Origin: an uncultured Bacteroidota bacterium
GTDB taxonomy: Bacteria > Bacteroidota > Bacteroidia > UKL13-3
Length of the DNA: 64,000 nt
Reading direction: 5' to 3'
Assembly: GCA_903883965.1 (NCBI GenBank)
Contig: CAISCU010000014.1
Coordinates: forward strand, 1-64,000
The notes below the pieces were generated by a model. That model did no database searches and was not told where the DNA came from. It was given only the letters and a program-made list of their open reading frames with translations. Below are positions 9,595 to 18,040 of this stretch, piece after piece. A program made the translations under genes and the position numbers. How positions within the stretch are numbered: position 1 is the first letter of the stretch; the number at the start of each line of letters is the position of its first letter.

Positions 9595-10854
9595 ATGAAT
9601 TTTAAATTATTGTACAGTGTTTCGCTGGCATTGTTGCTGGCTAGGTGGAAGCAAACTTTGGTGGCTGCTATAGGGGTCACATTTAGTATTACCATGTTCA
9701 TTACCTTGCTGAGTTTTATGTCTGGATTGAACGATATGCTAGATGGCTTAATCATTAACAGAACACCACATATTCGGCTGTACAACGAACTCAAGGCCAG
9801 CGAGCATCAGGCATTGACAGAATCTGAACAATACAAAAACTCGCATGGATTTATTCATTCAGTAAAACCCAAAAGCGACCGTAAAGGATTGTACAATGCA
9901 GGAGCAATCATTTCATATTTAAAAACCGATTCAAGGGTATTGGGAATAGCGCCCAAAATTGCCACCCAAGTATTTTATACAGTTGGTTCGATTGACTTAG
10001 CAGGATCTATTAACGGTATTGAGGTTGAAGCCGAAAACAAACTTTTTTATTTTCAAGATTATGTAGTTGCTGGAAATATTTTTGACCTTAAAAACACACC
10101 AAATAGCATTATTCTAGGCAAAGGAGCTGCAGAAAAAATGATGGTTCAAATTGGCGATATGATTCAAATTACCAATAATAAAGGCGAAATTTTTCCTTTA
10201 AAAGTAGTGGGCTTTTTTCAATCAGGTTTATCTGAGATAGATAAGGTTCAAAGTTACTGCTCAATGGAAACCACTCAAAAAATACTGGGAGAATCGGGCA
10301 GTTTTATGACAGATATTCAAGTTAAACTTACCCGTATAGAAGATGCGCCAGCAGTGGCAAAATATTACCAACATTTATTTGGTTGCGAAGCCATAGACAT
10401 TCAAACTGCAAATTCTCAATTTGAAACAGGAAGTACCGTCAGAACCCTTATTTCCTATGTAGTTGGCATTACATTATTGGTGGTTGCCGGTTTTGGCATT
10501 TACAATATTTTGAACATGATGATTTACGAAAAAATGGATACCATTGCCATTTTAAAAGCAACTGGATTTTCTGGTAACGATGTGAATGCGGTTTTCATTT
10601 CCATAGCCCTAAGTATTGGCATTTTTGGAGGCATCATGGGAATGTTTTTTGGGTTTGGCTTGACACATCTCATTGATATGATTCCTTTCAATACAGCAGC
10701 GTTACCTACCATTACTACCTACCCTATTAATTACAATCCAAAATTCTATATCATCTCAATCGTGTTTTCAATTGTAACTACCTATTTTGCCGGTTTCTTA
10801 CCTGCAAGAAAGGCCAGTAGAATTGACCCGGTTGTCATTATCAGGGGTAAATAA
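9595..10854 (+). CDS. ABC transporter permease, MacB/FtsX-like
   Basis: Inner-membrane permease of the MacB/LolC type. It has one N-terminal membrane helix (LVAAIGVTFSITMFITLLSFM, about 22-45), a large periplasmic domain (about 50-280) and three C-terminal helices in the FtsX domain (about 285-310, 335-365, 380-400) ending in PARKASRIDPVVIIRGK, the typical FtsX-family tail. 419 aa is normal. The gene lies between the adaptor (2 nt upstream) and the ATPase (start 1 nt after its stop), so the three form one operon. Confidence 0.9.
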   Translation: MNFKLLYSVSLALLLARWKQTLVAAIGVTFSITMFITLLSFMSGLNDMLDGLIINRTPHIRLYNELKASEHQALTESEQYKNSHGFIHSVKPKSDRKGLYNAGAIISYLKTDSRVLGIAPKIATQVFYTVGSIDLAGSINGIEVEAENKLFYFQDYVVAGNIFDLKNTPNSIILGKGAAEKMMVQIGDMIQITNNKGEIFPLKVVGFFQSGLSEIDKVQSYCSMETTQKILGESGSFMTDIQVKLTRIEDAPAVAKYYQHLFGCEAIDIQTANSQFETGSTVRTLISYVVGITLLVVAGFGIYNILNMMIYEKMDTIAILKATGFSGNDVNAVFISIALSIGIFGGIMGMFFGFGLTHLIDMIPFNTAALPTITTYPINYNPKFYIISIVFSIVTTYFAGFLPARKASRIDPVVIIRGK

Positions 10855-10855
10855 C

Positions 10856-11539
10856 ATGAGCAAGGTTATACTAGAAGCCAAGTCCATTCAGAAGTTTTTT
10901 CATGACCCTACAACTGTAGAAGTCTTGAAACAAATTTCGTTTACAATAAATGCTGGTGAATTTGTTTCAGTTATTGGTAAATCTGGTTGCGGCAAATCTA
11001 CACTCTTGTATATTTTGTCTACCATGGATACCGATTACAATGGCGAATTGTTCATAGATGGTCAAAACATGCGCAACAAAAAAGAGTATGAATTGGCCAG
11101 GGTGCGCAATGAATTGATTGGGTTTGTTTTTCAATTTCATTACTTACTCAATGAATTTACTGTACTTAGAAATGTGATGTTACCTGGTTTAAAACTAGGT
11201 AAATACAGCGAACAAGAAGTTGAACACAGGGCATTAGAAAAACTGAAAATATTAGGTATTGATAACGAAGCACTCAAAAAACCAAACCAATTGTCTGGCG
11301 GACAAAAACAACGAGTTGCCATTGCCCGGGCTTTGATAAACGACCCCATTATTTTAATGGGCGACGAACCAACAGGTAATTTAGACAAACGCAATACCGA
11401 TGTGGTATTTGATATTTTTAAAGAATTGAGTGCTGAATACAAACAGTCCTTACTCATTGTAACCCACGACAATGAATTTGCCAAACAAACCAGCCGTATT
11501 ATTGAAATGTCTGATGGTAAAATTATCTCAGACAAGTAA
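10856..11539 (+). CDS. ABC transporter ATP-binding protein, MacB/LolD-like
   Basis: ATPase of the same exporter. Walker A is GKSGCGKS, the Q-loop lies at FVFQFHYLL, the signature is LSGGQKQR and Walker B is ILMGDEPTGNLDK, followed by VTHD. All are intact, and the sequence is typical of the LolD/MacB branch. The ORF track begins at 10787 inside the permease gene; the ATG at 10856 (MSKVILEAKSIQKFF) gives the normal 227-residue length. The 3' end converges with the fucosidase gene with only 3 bp between the stops. Confidence 0.93.
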   Translation: MSKVILEAKSIQKFFHDPTTVEVLKQISFTINAGEFVSVIGKSGCGKSTLLYILSTMDTDYNGELFIDGQNMRNKKEYELARVRNELIGFVFQFHYLLNEFTVLRNVMLPGLKLGKYSEQEVEHRALEKLKILGIDNEALKKPNQLSGGQKQRVAIARALINDPIILMGDEPTGNLDKRNTDVVFDIFKELSAEYKQSLLIVTHDNEFAKQTSRIIEMSDGKIISDK

Positions 11540-11542
11540 TGC

Positions 11543-12844
11543 TTACAGGCCTCCCTTGCCTCTGTATAATTTCAAAGTACCATCAAGTTGGAGCTTTAAT
11601 ACTGTTAGGTAATTGTCTTGTAATGCAGGTGGAATGTCAAAATAAACCAAACCAGGCACTTGACTCCAACTAATTTTACCAACAACTGTTGGTTTGATTT
11701 GCAGACCCGTTCCAAGTACCTCTGCATGTATAATTTTATTTTGTAAGCCTTTTAAATAACATGTGGCAGCCTGGGTACTTGATAGAAACAAATACAGGGT
11801 TTGACTGTCTTTAGACAAAGTACTTGGCCCATAGAAATGTCCTGCAGGCAATCCAGCAATGCTTGAAAATACAGCTTCTTGGTGTTTGCGGTTCCATTTA
11901 CCCAATTCTTTTAAAATATGAACTTGTTGTGCAGGAATGGTGCCATCTGCTTTGGGCCCAATATCTAATAATAAATTACCCCCCATGCCTATGCAATCAG
12001 CAAAAATACTGATAATTTGATAGGGTGTTTTAAAATTGGAATCAATGAATCGGAAGCCCCAATTGTCGTTGGTAGTTAAACACAGTTCCCAATAGTTTTG
12101 AGCAGGCCTGCTCACTGGAAAATTTTGTTCAGGGGTGTCATAATCGCCAAAGCCTTGCAAACGTCCATTCAATATGGCATTGGGATTGGCATCTAAGATC
12201 ATTTTTCTGGTACCAGCTGCATCCCAAGTTTGGGCATTGTGCTCCCAATCGCCATCAAACCAAAACAAATCTGGGTTGTACTGACTAATCAATTCTTGTA
12301 ATTGCCCTTTGTAAAAGCTTTGAAAACGTTTCCACCTCAGGGTATCTTGGTCTGCTTTATAGCGACTCGAATCTTTTGTAAAACCTGTATAATCAGGGTG
12401 AGACCAATCTAACAAAGAATAATATGCCCCAAATTTGAGTTGCTTTTCTCTTAAAGCATTGACGAATGGAGTGAGTACATCTTTGGCAACAGGTGCTAGT
12501 TTGGGAATGCTCAACTTGTTTTGTTTGGTATTCCATAAGGCTACACCGTCGTGGTGTTTGGTTGTTATTACGGCATATTTTGCACCTGATTGTGCAATTA
12601 ACTCAGCCCATACTTTAGGTTGGTATTGCTTGGCTTTGAACCCTTTTATTTGATTCATATATGTAGCATAAGGCACTTTTTTATTGTAAAAAGCCCATGA
12701 TTCACTGGTGCCATCAACGGCATAAATGCCCCAATGAATGAATATACCCAATTTGGCATCGGCAAACCAATCCATCTTATTTTGTACCTGAGCATTGAGT
12801 TGATTACAAAGCATCAACAACAGTATTATACCCCATTTTTGCAT
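11543..12844 (-). CDS. Alpha-L-fucosidase, GH29
   Basis: Exo-alpha-fucosidase with a signal peptide (about 1-18, IILLLMLCNQLNA). GH29 hallmarks are WFADAKLGIFIHWGIYAV near the start, ITTKHHDGVALWNT (about 93-106), GAYYSLLDWSHPDY, and the nucleophile region LFWFDGDWE with D197, followed by LNGRLQGFGDYDTPEQ. 433 aa is typical of bacterial GH29 without a long C-terminal module. In context it completes the set needed for core-fucosylated N-glycans, although it lies on the opposite strand and is separated from the hexosaminidase block by the ABC transporter. Linkage specificity (alpha-1,6 or 1,3/4) cannot be read from the sequence. Confidence 0.92.
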   Translation of the reverse strand: MQKWGIILLLMLCNQLNAQVQNKMDWFADAKLGIFIHWGIYAVDGTSESWAFYNKKVPYATYMNQIKGFKAKQYQPKVWAELIAQSGAKYAVITTKHHDGVALWNTKQNKLSIPKLAPVAKDVLTPFVNALREKQLKFGAYYSLLDWSHPDYTGFTKDSSRYKADQDTLRWKRFQSFYKGQLQELISQYNPDLFWFDGDWEHNAQTWDAAGTRKMILDANPNAILNGRLQGFGDYDTPEQNFPVSRPAQNYWELCLTTNDNWGFRFIDSNFKTPYQIISIFADCIGMGGNLLLDIGPKADGTIPAQQVHILKELGKWNRKHQEAVFSSIAGLPAGHFYGPSTLSKDSQTLYLFLSSTQAATCYLKGLQNKIIHAEVLGTGLQIKPTVVGKISWSQVPGLVYFDIPPALQDNYLTVLKLQLDGTLKLYRGKGGL

Positions 12845-12916
12845 GGCTTAAATATATTATTTTTAATTTGATGACTCCTATCCGTTGACAATAAAAAGTG
12901 TATCTGCTTGAAATTG

Positions 12917-12948
12917 TTTGCGAATGCAAGTATTTATTGCAACATTTG
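12917..12948 (+). promoter_or_regulatory. Candidate promoter of the YjdM-like gene
   Basis: TTTG (12917-12920), 20 nt spacer, AACATTTG (12941-12948), which is one mismatch from TAnnTTTG. The predicted transcription start is about 12 nt before the ATG at 12966. Confidence 0.4.
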
Positions 12949-12965
12949 TTAAAAATCTAAATAAA

Positions 12966-13310
12966 ATGGCTGAAACTCCTTGTCCGGTATGTGGTTCTGA
13001 ATATCCTTATGCTTCTGGTTTGTTAATGATTTGTCCTGAATGTGCGCACGAATGGAACCCTGAAGAAGTAGAAGAAGTGGAAGCAGATGATGATACTTTG
13101 GTTATCAAAGATTCCAATGGAGCTATTTTAAAAGATGGTGATTCAGTGATTGTTATCAAAGATTTACCTGTGAAAGGATTTTCAAAATCTATTAAAGTAG
13201 GTACCAAAGTAAACAATATCAGACTTACTGGTGGCGACCACAATATTGATTGCAAAATTGGTGAATTTGGCGCCATGTCTCTCAAAAGCGAGTTTGTTAA
13301 AAAGGCATAA
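12966..13310 (+). CDS. YjdM/PhnA-like zinc-ribbon protein
   Basis: Small protein of the YjdM family (formerly called PhnA, alkylphosphonate uptake; the real function is unclear). An N-terminal zinc ribbon has two CxxC pairs (CPVCG and CPECAHEW), then an acidic linker and a beta-rich KOW/SH3-like C-terminal domain ([15 protein letters not shown] ... [25 protein letters not shown]). The ORF-track start at 12918 adds an unrelated leader; ATG at 12966 gives 114 aa, the family size. It stands alone between divergent and convergent neighbours. Confidence 0.88.
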   Translation: MAETPCPVCGSEYPYASGLLMICPECAHEWNPEEVEEVEADDDTLVIKDSNGAILKDGDSVIVIKDLPVKGFSKSIKVGTKVNNIRLTGGDHNIDCKIGEFGAMSLKSEFVKKA

Positions 13311-13320
13311 AAGCTTTTTC

Positions 13321-13740
13321 TCAGAGTTGTACCAGAAAATAAATTGTTGAAGCCAATAAGCTTCCAATGATATGGTATGCACCATCTATCCAAAAAATAA
13401 TGGCTGGCTTTTGTAAGTATATAAAACCCATTGACATGGCTGCAAAGCCTGCCAAGCCAACCAATACCCCATTTTGCAAGTATTCTGTTAAAGTAGTTGA
13501 ATGAGCGCCAATGCACAAATGTGCTACCAATAAACTCAACAATACGGTACATAACATAGAAAGTGTAAACAATTTTGCCATATTGGTATTCTTTCTGAGT
13601 TCTGGATCCATTTTAACACCATGACCTTGCGCCCATTTGGTTCCTAAAAATAATGGACTATACCAAAATCCACCTAAAGCAAAATAAACAAAACTGGCAA
13701 CTAAAATTTGCCACCAATTTGAAGTAAAAGTTGTAAGCAT
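13321..13740 (-). CDS. DUF1761 family membrane protein
   Basis: 139-residue integral membrane protein with four predicted helices (about 10-30, 55-75, 83-103, 117-136). The start WWQILVASFVYFALGGFWYSPLFLGTKWAQ is the DUF1761 signature. No biochemical function is known for the family. It is convergent with the YjdM-like gene, with 10 bp between stops. Confidence 0.82.
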   Translation of the reverse strand: MLTTFTSNWWQILVASFVYFALGGFWYSPLFLGTKWAQGHGVKMDPELRKNTNMAKLFTLSMLCTVLLSLLVAHLCIGAHSTTLTEYLQNGVLVGLAGFAAMSMGFIYLQKPAIIFWIDGAYHIIGSLLASTIYFLVQL

Positions 13741-13825
13741 TGACTTTTTTTAAGCCAATTTATTTAAAAACAAGCTTATTTTCAAGCATTCAAAACAAGT
13801 ATACTGAAATTGGGTTTATTATTTA

Positions 13826-14431
13826 ATGTTGATTCAATTGATACTTTTATGGCATTTGATAGCCAATTCGCTTCCCACCGAAAACTTGAATTGGAAATTG
13901 GTGAGAGACGAATCAGCCATTCAGGTATATACTGCTCAAGCCAAAGGCGATGCCTTCAAACATATTTATGCAACAGCCATTTTACCAGCTCCTGTTTCAA
14001 GCGTTGTCAACTTGGTAAAGAATGTAAACCGATACAATGAATGGGGTTATTATTGTCAAAAAAGTGAGTTGTTAGTAGCCAAGCCAAACGAAATTATTTT
14101 TTACTATGTATCAAATGTGCCATGGCCTTTGAGCAAAAGAGATTTGGTTTCAAAAATGACCATATATGAAATCAACAAAGAAGAAGTAATGATTCGCTCG
14201 CATCAACTTAACGATTACAAACCCGTTCAACCCAATTTGGTACGCATACCTGAATCGAATGCAGTATGGCATTTCAAAGCCTTGTCAAATGGATCAACCA
14301 GAGCCACCTATACCTTACAGTTGAATCCTGGTGGCAATATTCCAGCCTGGATAGTAAACCCCTTTATTGCCATAGGGCCTTATGAAACACTCAAAAAACT
14401 ACAAGATTTGTGTGTAAGAAATGGTAAATAG
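13826..14431 (+). CDS. START/SRPBCC domain lipid-binding-like protein
   Basis: 201-residue secreted or membrane-anchored protein with a short hydrophobic N-terminus (LIQLILLWHLIANS). The rest fits a START-type helix-grip domain: WKLVRDESAIQVYTA, the ATAILPAPVSSVVNLVKNVNRYNEWGYYC segment, WPLSKRDLVSKM and a C-terminal long helix (GPYETLKKLQDLC). Such proteins bind lipids or other hydrophobic ligands; the ligand is unknown. Convergent with the downstream unknown gene (3 bp gap). Confidence 0.78.
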   Translation: MLIQLILLWHLIANSLPTENLNWKLVRDESAIQVYTAQAKGDAFKHIYATAILPAPVSSVVNLVKNVNRYNEWGYYCQKSELLVAKPNEIIFYYVSNVPWPLSKRDLVSKMTIYEINKEEVMIRSHQLNDYKPVQPNLVRIPESNAVWHFKALSNGSTRATYTLQLNPGGNIPAWIVNPFIAIGPYETLKKLQDLCVRNGK

Positions 14432-14434
14432 AAA

Positions 14435-15271
14435 TTACACCAAAGACACCATATTGCTCACCAAATTGTATGTAAACCATCCGTCTATGTTTGAAAATAT
14501 TTGAGGTTTGGCACTCACACCATCTTTTAACAATCCGCATCCATCGTCAAAAGGTTCAATGGTTACAAGCTTTGTATATGGAGTTTTAAAACTTTTTTTG
14601 TCAGAAGAAAACCAAACATGTTTGTTGGTAAATGCCAAAATTCCAGTTGAAATGTACCTGAGTTCATTGGTAACTACTGGATTGCCTTTAAATGAACTGG
14701 TTCTGTAATAAACCCCTTTTGCAATTCTAACACTAACACCCTGTGAACGGCCAACATATACTGTTTTATTAACCCTTTCGTGGTATGCAACATTGGTAAA
14801 TACCCATAAAAACTCTTCTCCTTTTTGTATCAAAAACGGAACGTTACCTACATAATTAATTCTACTTTTAGGCAAATTACCATTTAATAAATCACGCAAA
14901 ATCAAAGATTTTATTACCTTAAGTATGGAGTCATTTGTATCTATTCTAGTATCAAAATCTTCAAATTGCGCTTTAAAGTTCCCAATTTTTGATTCTTCTT
15001 CTTCGGTAATGACTCCATCTTCTAAAATATGATTGACAGCTTGGTCAAAACCTTTTCCATACAAGGCATTCAATTCTTCTATTTGTATAAAGTTTTCAGA
15101 AGCAATTTGCTGCACTTTGGATTTCAAGTTTTCAAATTCTTCTTTGTGAAGAATAAATTGTTCAACTTCTTGAATGATGCTGGTTTGACCAGCTATTTTT
15201 TGTGCTTCACACGCTTTGTGTTTGCTTCTAAACAAACCAGCTTTTTGGCCACAATATTTACAAAGTCCCAT
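14435..15271 (-). CDS. Uncharacterised zinc-ribbon protein with TerB-like middle and PH/GRAM-like C-terminus
   Basis: I recognise this as a widespread but unnamed bacterial family. It starts with a small zinc-binding motif (CKYCGQKAGLFRSKHKAC, about 4-22), followed by a helical middle (about 25-135; EDGVITEEEESKI resembles an acidic EF-hand-like/TerB helix pair) and a C-terminal beta-rich domain (about 145-278; LAFTNKHVWFSSDKKSFKTPY and DGWFTYNLVSNM) resembling bacterial PH/GRAM-like domains. No signal or membrane segment is visible, so it is probably cytoplasmic. No function can be assigned. A -7 box (TACATTTG) lies about 25 nt upstream. Confidence 0.7.
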   Translation of the reverse strand: MGLCKYCGQKAGLFRSKHKACEAQKIAGQTSIIQEVEQFILHKEEFENLKSKVQQIASENFIQIEELNALYGKGFDQAVNHILEDGVITEEEESKIGNFKAQFEDFDTRIDTNDSILKVIKSLILRDLLNGNLPKSRINYVGNVPFLIQKGEEFLWVFTNVAYHERVNKTVYVGRSQGVSVRIAKGVYYRTSSFKGNPVVTNELRYISTGILAFTNKHVWFSSDKKSFKTPYTKLVTIEPFDDGCGLLKDGVSAKPQIFSNIDGWFTYNLVSNMVSLV

Positions 15272-15295
15272 TTTAAAATTTTAGGTAGATTTATT

Positions 15296-15303
15296 CAAAT
15301 GTA
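15296..15303 (-). promoter_or_regulatory. Candidate -7 box of the zinc-ribbon gene
   Basis: On the minus strand this reads TACATTTG, a perfect TAnnTTTG match 24 nt before the ATG at 15271. No good -33 TTG is seen at the right distance. Confidence 0.3.
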
Positions 15304-15448
15304 AGCGCTAAAAATTAAATTTTCTTAGTCTAAATGAAAGGTGCTCTTAAACTTGTTCCATAGTCTGCTCCTATTTTATTTTCATAAGGCCTCATTGATT
15401 TGTCGGCTTTTAGTGTTAAGATTTTTTAGCTGTTTTGGTTTTTATTTT

Positions 15449-16927
15449 TTAAGGCCTTACCAATTTTGAAACAATGGTTTTGCCTTCTGTTTGGGCAAAA
15501 GCTGTTTTTTTGATGGCATAAATTTGGTCAACCATAGCTTTGTGTTTGCCCTGTAATTCAATAATGGGTGCAGGGTAATCCACTCCTATTTTAAACCGAT
15601 ACATGTCCGCTTCTAATGGGCTAATCAACCATGGTTGGGCAATCAATTGAGTAGGTAATTTTGACAATTCAGGAATCCATTTTTTAATAAATTCAGCATC
15701 AGGGTCGTGTTCCAATGCATTTTTAACTGGGTTATATACCCGCAAAGTATTTACCCCTGTAGTACCTGCCTGCATTTGAAATTGCGTATAATGAATACCT
15801 GGCTCATAATCTAAGAACAACTGAGCCAAATGATATACCCCCAATTTCCAATCAATGTCTAAATGGTGGGTTAAAAAACTCACCAACAATGCACGCATCC
15901 TAAAATTGACCCAACCTGTTTGCATCAATGCACGCATATTGGCATCTACCAATGGAATTCCGGTATTGCCTGTTTTCCATGCTTGTAAAAAATGGGCATT
16001 GTTTGAAGCTTTAAGTTGCTCAAAAGCTTTGTTAATGGCTTTGGTTTCGTAAGTACAGGCTTGTTCAAATTTTTGTACAAAATGATCATGCCATTTCAAA
16101 CGGGTTAAGAAAGCTTGCAGTGGTCTTTTATTTTTAAGTGTTGCTTGTTTTTGCTTGCTAGCATAGTACACCTGCCTCAAAGACAAATTGCCCCAAGCTA
16201 TATAAGGCGAAAGCCGGCTACACGATTTTCTACTTTGTGCTGGTTTTGAAATATGGAATGGATAATTGTAAAAGCGTTCGTTCAAAAAACTCTGTAAGTA
16301 TTGCCATGCATGCACTTCGCCTCCAGGCTGAAACAGTGCCTCTTTTGCCGACCATTGTTTTATAAGCGTAATTGGTACTTGAAACGGATGTTGCGTTATA
16401 AAAGCTTCAAAAAAACTTGGATTCAACCCTGCTGAGTAGGTATTTATTAATGGCTTTTCAGCCATATAAGTATGCCACTGTGCATCCCATTTTTTTCTGT
16501 TTTGTATGGCTCTCAATACGCTATTTCGTTGGTATTGATGCCATTGAATGCCCTTTGATTTAAAAAATGAGGCAACTTGAAGGTCTCTTTGGAATGTTTT
16601 TTCTATTCCTGATTCTTGGTAAGAAAATAATTGATGAATTTTAAAATTTTCATTGAACCATTGAAACACTTCAATGGCCTCTGCATAAAACAATACAGGA
16701 ACACGATTGGTTTCAGACCAACTTAGTTGCATGCTTTGCAAAGATTGAAATTGGAAACGCAGGTGTCTATCAGCACAATCAGGATAAGCAAGCATACTTG
16801 GTTCAAAAATAAACAGCACTACATAAGGCAAACCATTCAATTCTGCTTCCGCCAAAGGAAAGTGGTCTTGGGTGCGCAAATCGCGTTTTAACCAAACCAA
16901 ATTGAGTTGTTGCTTTGCTGCTTGCAT
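15449..16927 (-). CDS. phr: Deoxyribodipyrimidine photolyase (class I/cryptochrome family)
   Basis: DNA photolyase with the usual order: N-terminal antenna (Rossmann-like) domain (LNLVWLKRDLRTQDHFPLAEA ... VVLFIFEPSML, about 7-135), linker, then FAD-binding helical domain (SRLSPYIAWGNLSLRQVYY ... TGNTGIPLVDANMRALMQTGWVNFRMRALLVSFLTH ... DYEPGIHYTQFQMQAGTTG, about 230-450). FAD-contact motifs are well conserved, so light-driven repair of cyclobutane dimers is likely. 492 aa is normal. It is the last of three consecutive photolyase-family genes and begins 12 nt after the stop of the middle one, implying an operon. Confidence 0.92.
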   Translation of the reverse strand: MQAAKQQLNLVWLKRDLRTQDHFPLAEAELNGLPYVVLFIFEPSMLAYPDCADRHLRFQFQSLQSMQLSWSETNRVPVLFYAEAIEVFQWFNENFKIHQLFSYQESGIEKTFQRDLQVASFFKSKGIQWHQYQRNSVLRAIQNRKKWDAQWHTYMAEKPLINTYSAGLNPSFFEAFITQHPFQVPITLIKQWSAKEALFQPGGEVHAWQYLQSFLNERFYNYPFHISKPAQSRKSCSRLSPYIAWGNLSLRQVYYASKQKQATLKNKRPLQAFLTRLKWHDHFVQKFEQACTYETKAINKAFEQLKASNNAHFLQAWKTGNTGIPLVDANMRALMQTGWVNFRMRALLVSFLTHHLDIDWKLGVYHLAQLFLDYEPGIHYTQFQMQAGTTGVNTLRVYNPVKNALEHDPDAEFIKKWIPELSKLPTQLIAQPWLISPLEADMYRFKIGVDYPAPIIELQGKHKAMVDQIYAIKKTAFAQTEGKTIVSKLVRP

Positions 16928-16939
16928 TGTTAGTTGAAT

Positions 16940-18040
16940 TTATTTACTGGAATACTTTTTTTCCAAAGCCTTCTCACATTTTTTCCAATAATTAAAAAAA
17001 GAAATAGCTGGCACAGAACTATCGGTCAATAGCCAATTCCTTGCTTCTTCTGTTCCTCTATAATGTTTGTTCAAGGGATGCTCTTTGAATACAAACTTTG
17101 CATTTGGAAAAGCAATTTGCAAGCTGTCAAAATCTCCTACATACAGGTTTAAGTCTGGAATTTCTTTGGCCAATTCTAAAGCAAAATCCAAACAATTATT
17201 TGAAATGGGGTATTGCTCAAAATGTGAAGGCTCTAGTATCAATACCCTATTTACCTTTTCATTTGAATGCCAAGTTGGCGAAAGGTTGTAATAGTTATAC
17301 AATAAAACAGTTAAACTTTCATCTATATCAAAAGCTTCTGCAATGGGCAATTGAGTGCTGAGCATCAAGGGAGATGCTGCTTTAAAACTTTCAGGAATTT
17401 GCAAAGTTTCTAAAGCTTCATACGAACAATCAATCAGAGTTCCTATTTGGTTTGACCCAGTAAATCGGTTGATATTTTCTTGATTGGCAATGTATTTTTT
17501 GTTAGAAAAAGAGCCTGCTACCCATTGCCAAGAAAGGGCATTGGATCCCCAGTCTCCATCTTTTAAATAGTAATACATCCATTTTGCAGGTTTGAGCCAA
17601 TGGGCACCCATTACATTACAGGCTAAAAATGCCGTGTACATGCGCACATGGTTGTGCATATAACCTTCTTTTTCTAACTCAAGAATTGCCTGATCAATGG
17701 CAGCTATACCTGTATGTGCCTCTATAATAGCACTTGGAATTTGATGATGCAAGACTCCTGTTTGAGCTTGTTTTAAATCCGAATCAATGGCTGTTAATTG
17801 TTGTTGCCATACCCGTTGAAAAAAATCACGCCAAGCCAATTGTTGGGCAAAGCCTTTGACCTCATTGAAACTGTAACCCTCTTGCATCAAGGTATCCAAT
17901 ACCAATGAAGTATCTATGACCCCACGGGCAATATATGCAGAGAGTCTACTAACTGCGCCATTGGTATAATTTCTACTTTTGGCATACCCAATTGGATCTA
18001 TCGACTGGATGTTTTTGATAAGGTTTAAATAGGTTTGCAT
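16940..18040 (-). CDS. Photolyase-like FAD-binding protein with domains in swapped order
   Basis: The FAD-binding domain of the photolyase/cryptochrome family comes first (about 5-225): SRLSAYIARGVIDTSLVLDTL, QQLAWRDFFQRVWQQ, MHNHVRMYTAFLACNVMGAHW, LSWQWVAGSFSNKKYIANQENINRF. There is no N-terminal antenna domain. Instead the last 120 residues form an alpha/beta unit (RVLILEPSHFEQYPI, LNLYVGDFDSL, KFVFKEHPLNKHYRGTEEARNWL) that resembles, strand by strand, the N-terminal domain of the adjacent photolyase (VVLFIFEPSMLAYPD...). It therefore looks circularly permuted. Repair activity is unproven. The start overlaps the upstream gene by 16 nt. Confidence 0.8.
   Translation of the reverse strand: MQTYLNLIKNIQSIDPIGYAKSRNYTNGAVSRLSAYIARGVIDTSLVLDTLMQEGYSFNEVKGFAQQLAWRDFFQRVWQQQLTAIDSDLKQAQTGVLHHQIPSAIIEAHTGIAAIDQAILELEKEGYMHNHVRMYTAFLACNVMGAHWLKPAKWMYYYLKDGDWGSNALSWQWVAGSFSNKKYIANQENINRFTGSNQIGTLIDCSYEALETLQIPESFKAASPLMLSTQLPIAEAFDIDESLTVLLYNYYNLSPTWHSNEKVNRVLILEPSHFEQYPISNNCLDFALELAKEIPDLNLYVGDFDSLQIAFPNAKFVFKEHPLNKHYRGTEEARNWLLTDSSVPAISFFNYWKKCEKALEKKYSSK

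Noticed and set aside
10787-10855. Upstream start of the ABC ATPase
   Set aside because: It lies inside the permease coding region; ATG 10856 directly after the permease stop gives the standard N-terminus.
11140-11535. 131-residue minus-strand ORF opposite the ABC ATPase
   Set aside because: Antisense shadow of conserved ATPase motifs; no recognisable domain.
8519-11539. ABC transporter as the glycan importer of the glycosidase block
   Set aside because: Its adaptor and FtsX-type permease belong to the MacAB/Lol export class, not to sugar importers.
13007-13552. 181-residue minus-strand ORF across the YjdM and DUF1761 genes
   Set aside because: Covers two recognised genes in other frames and shows no family signature.
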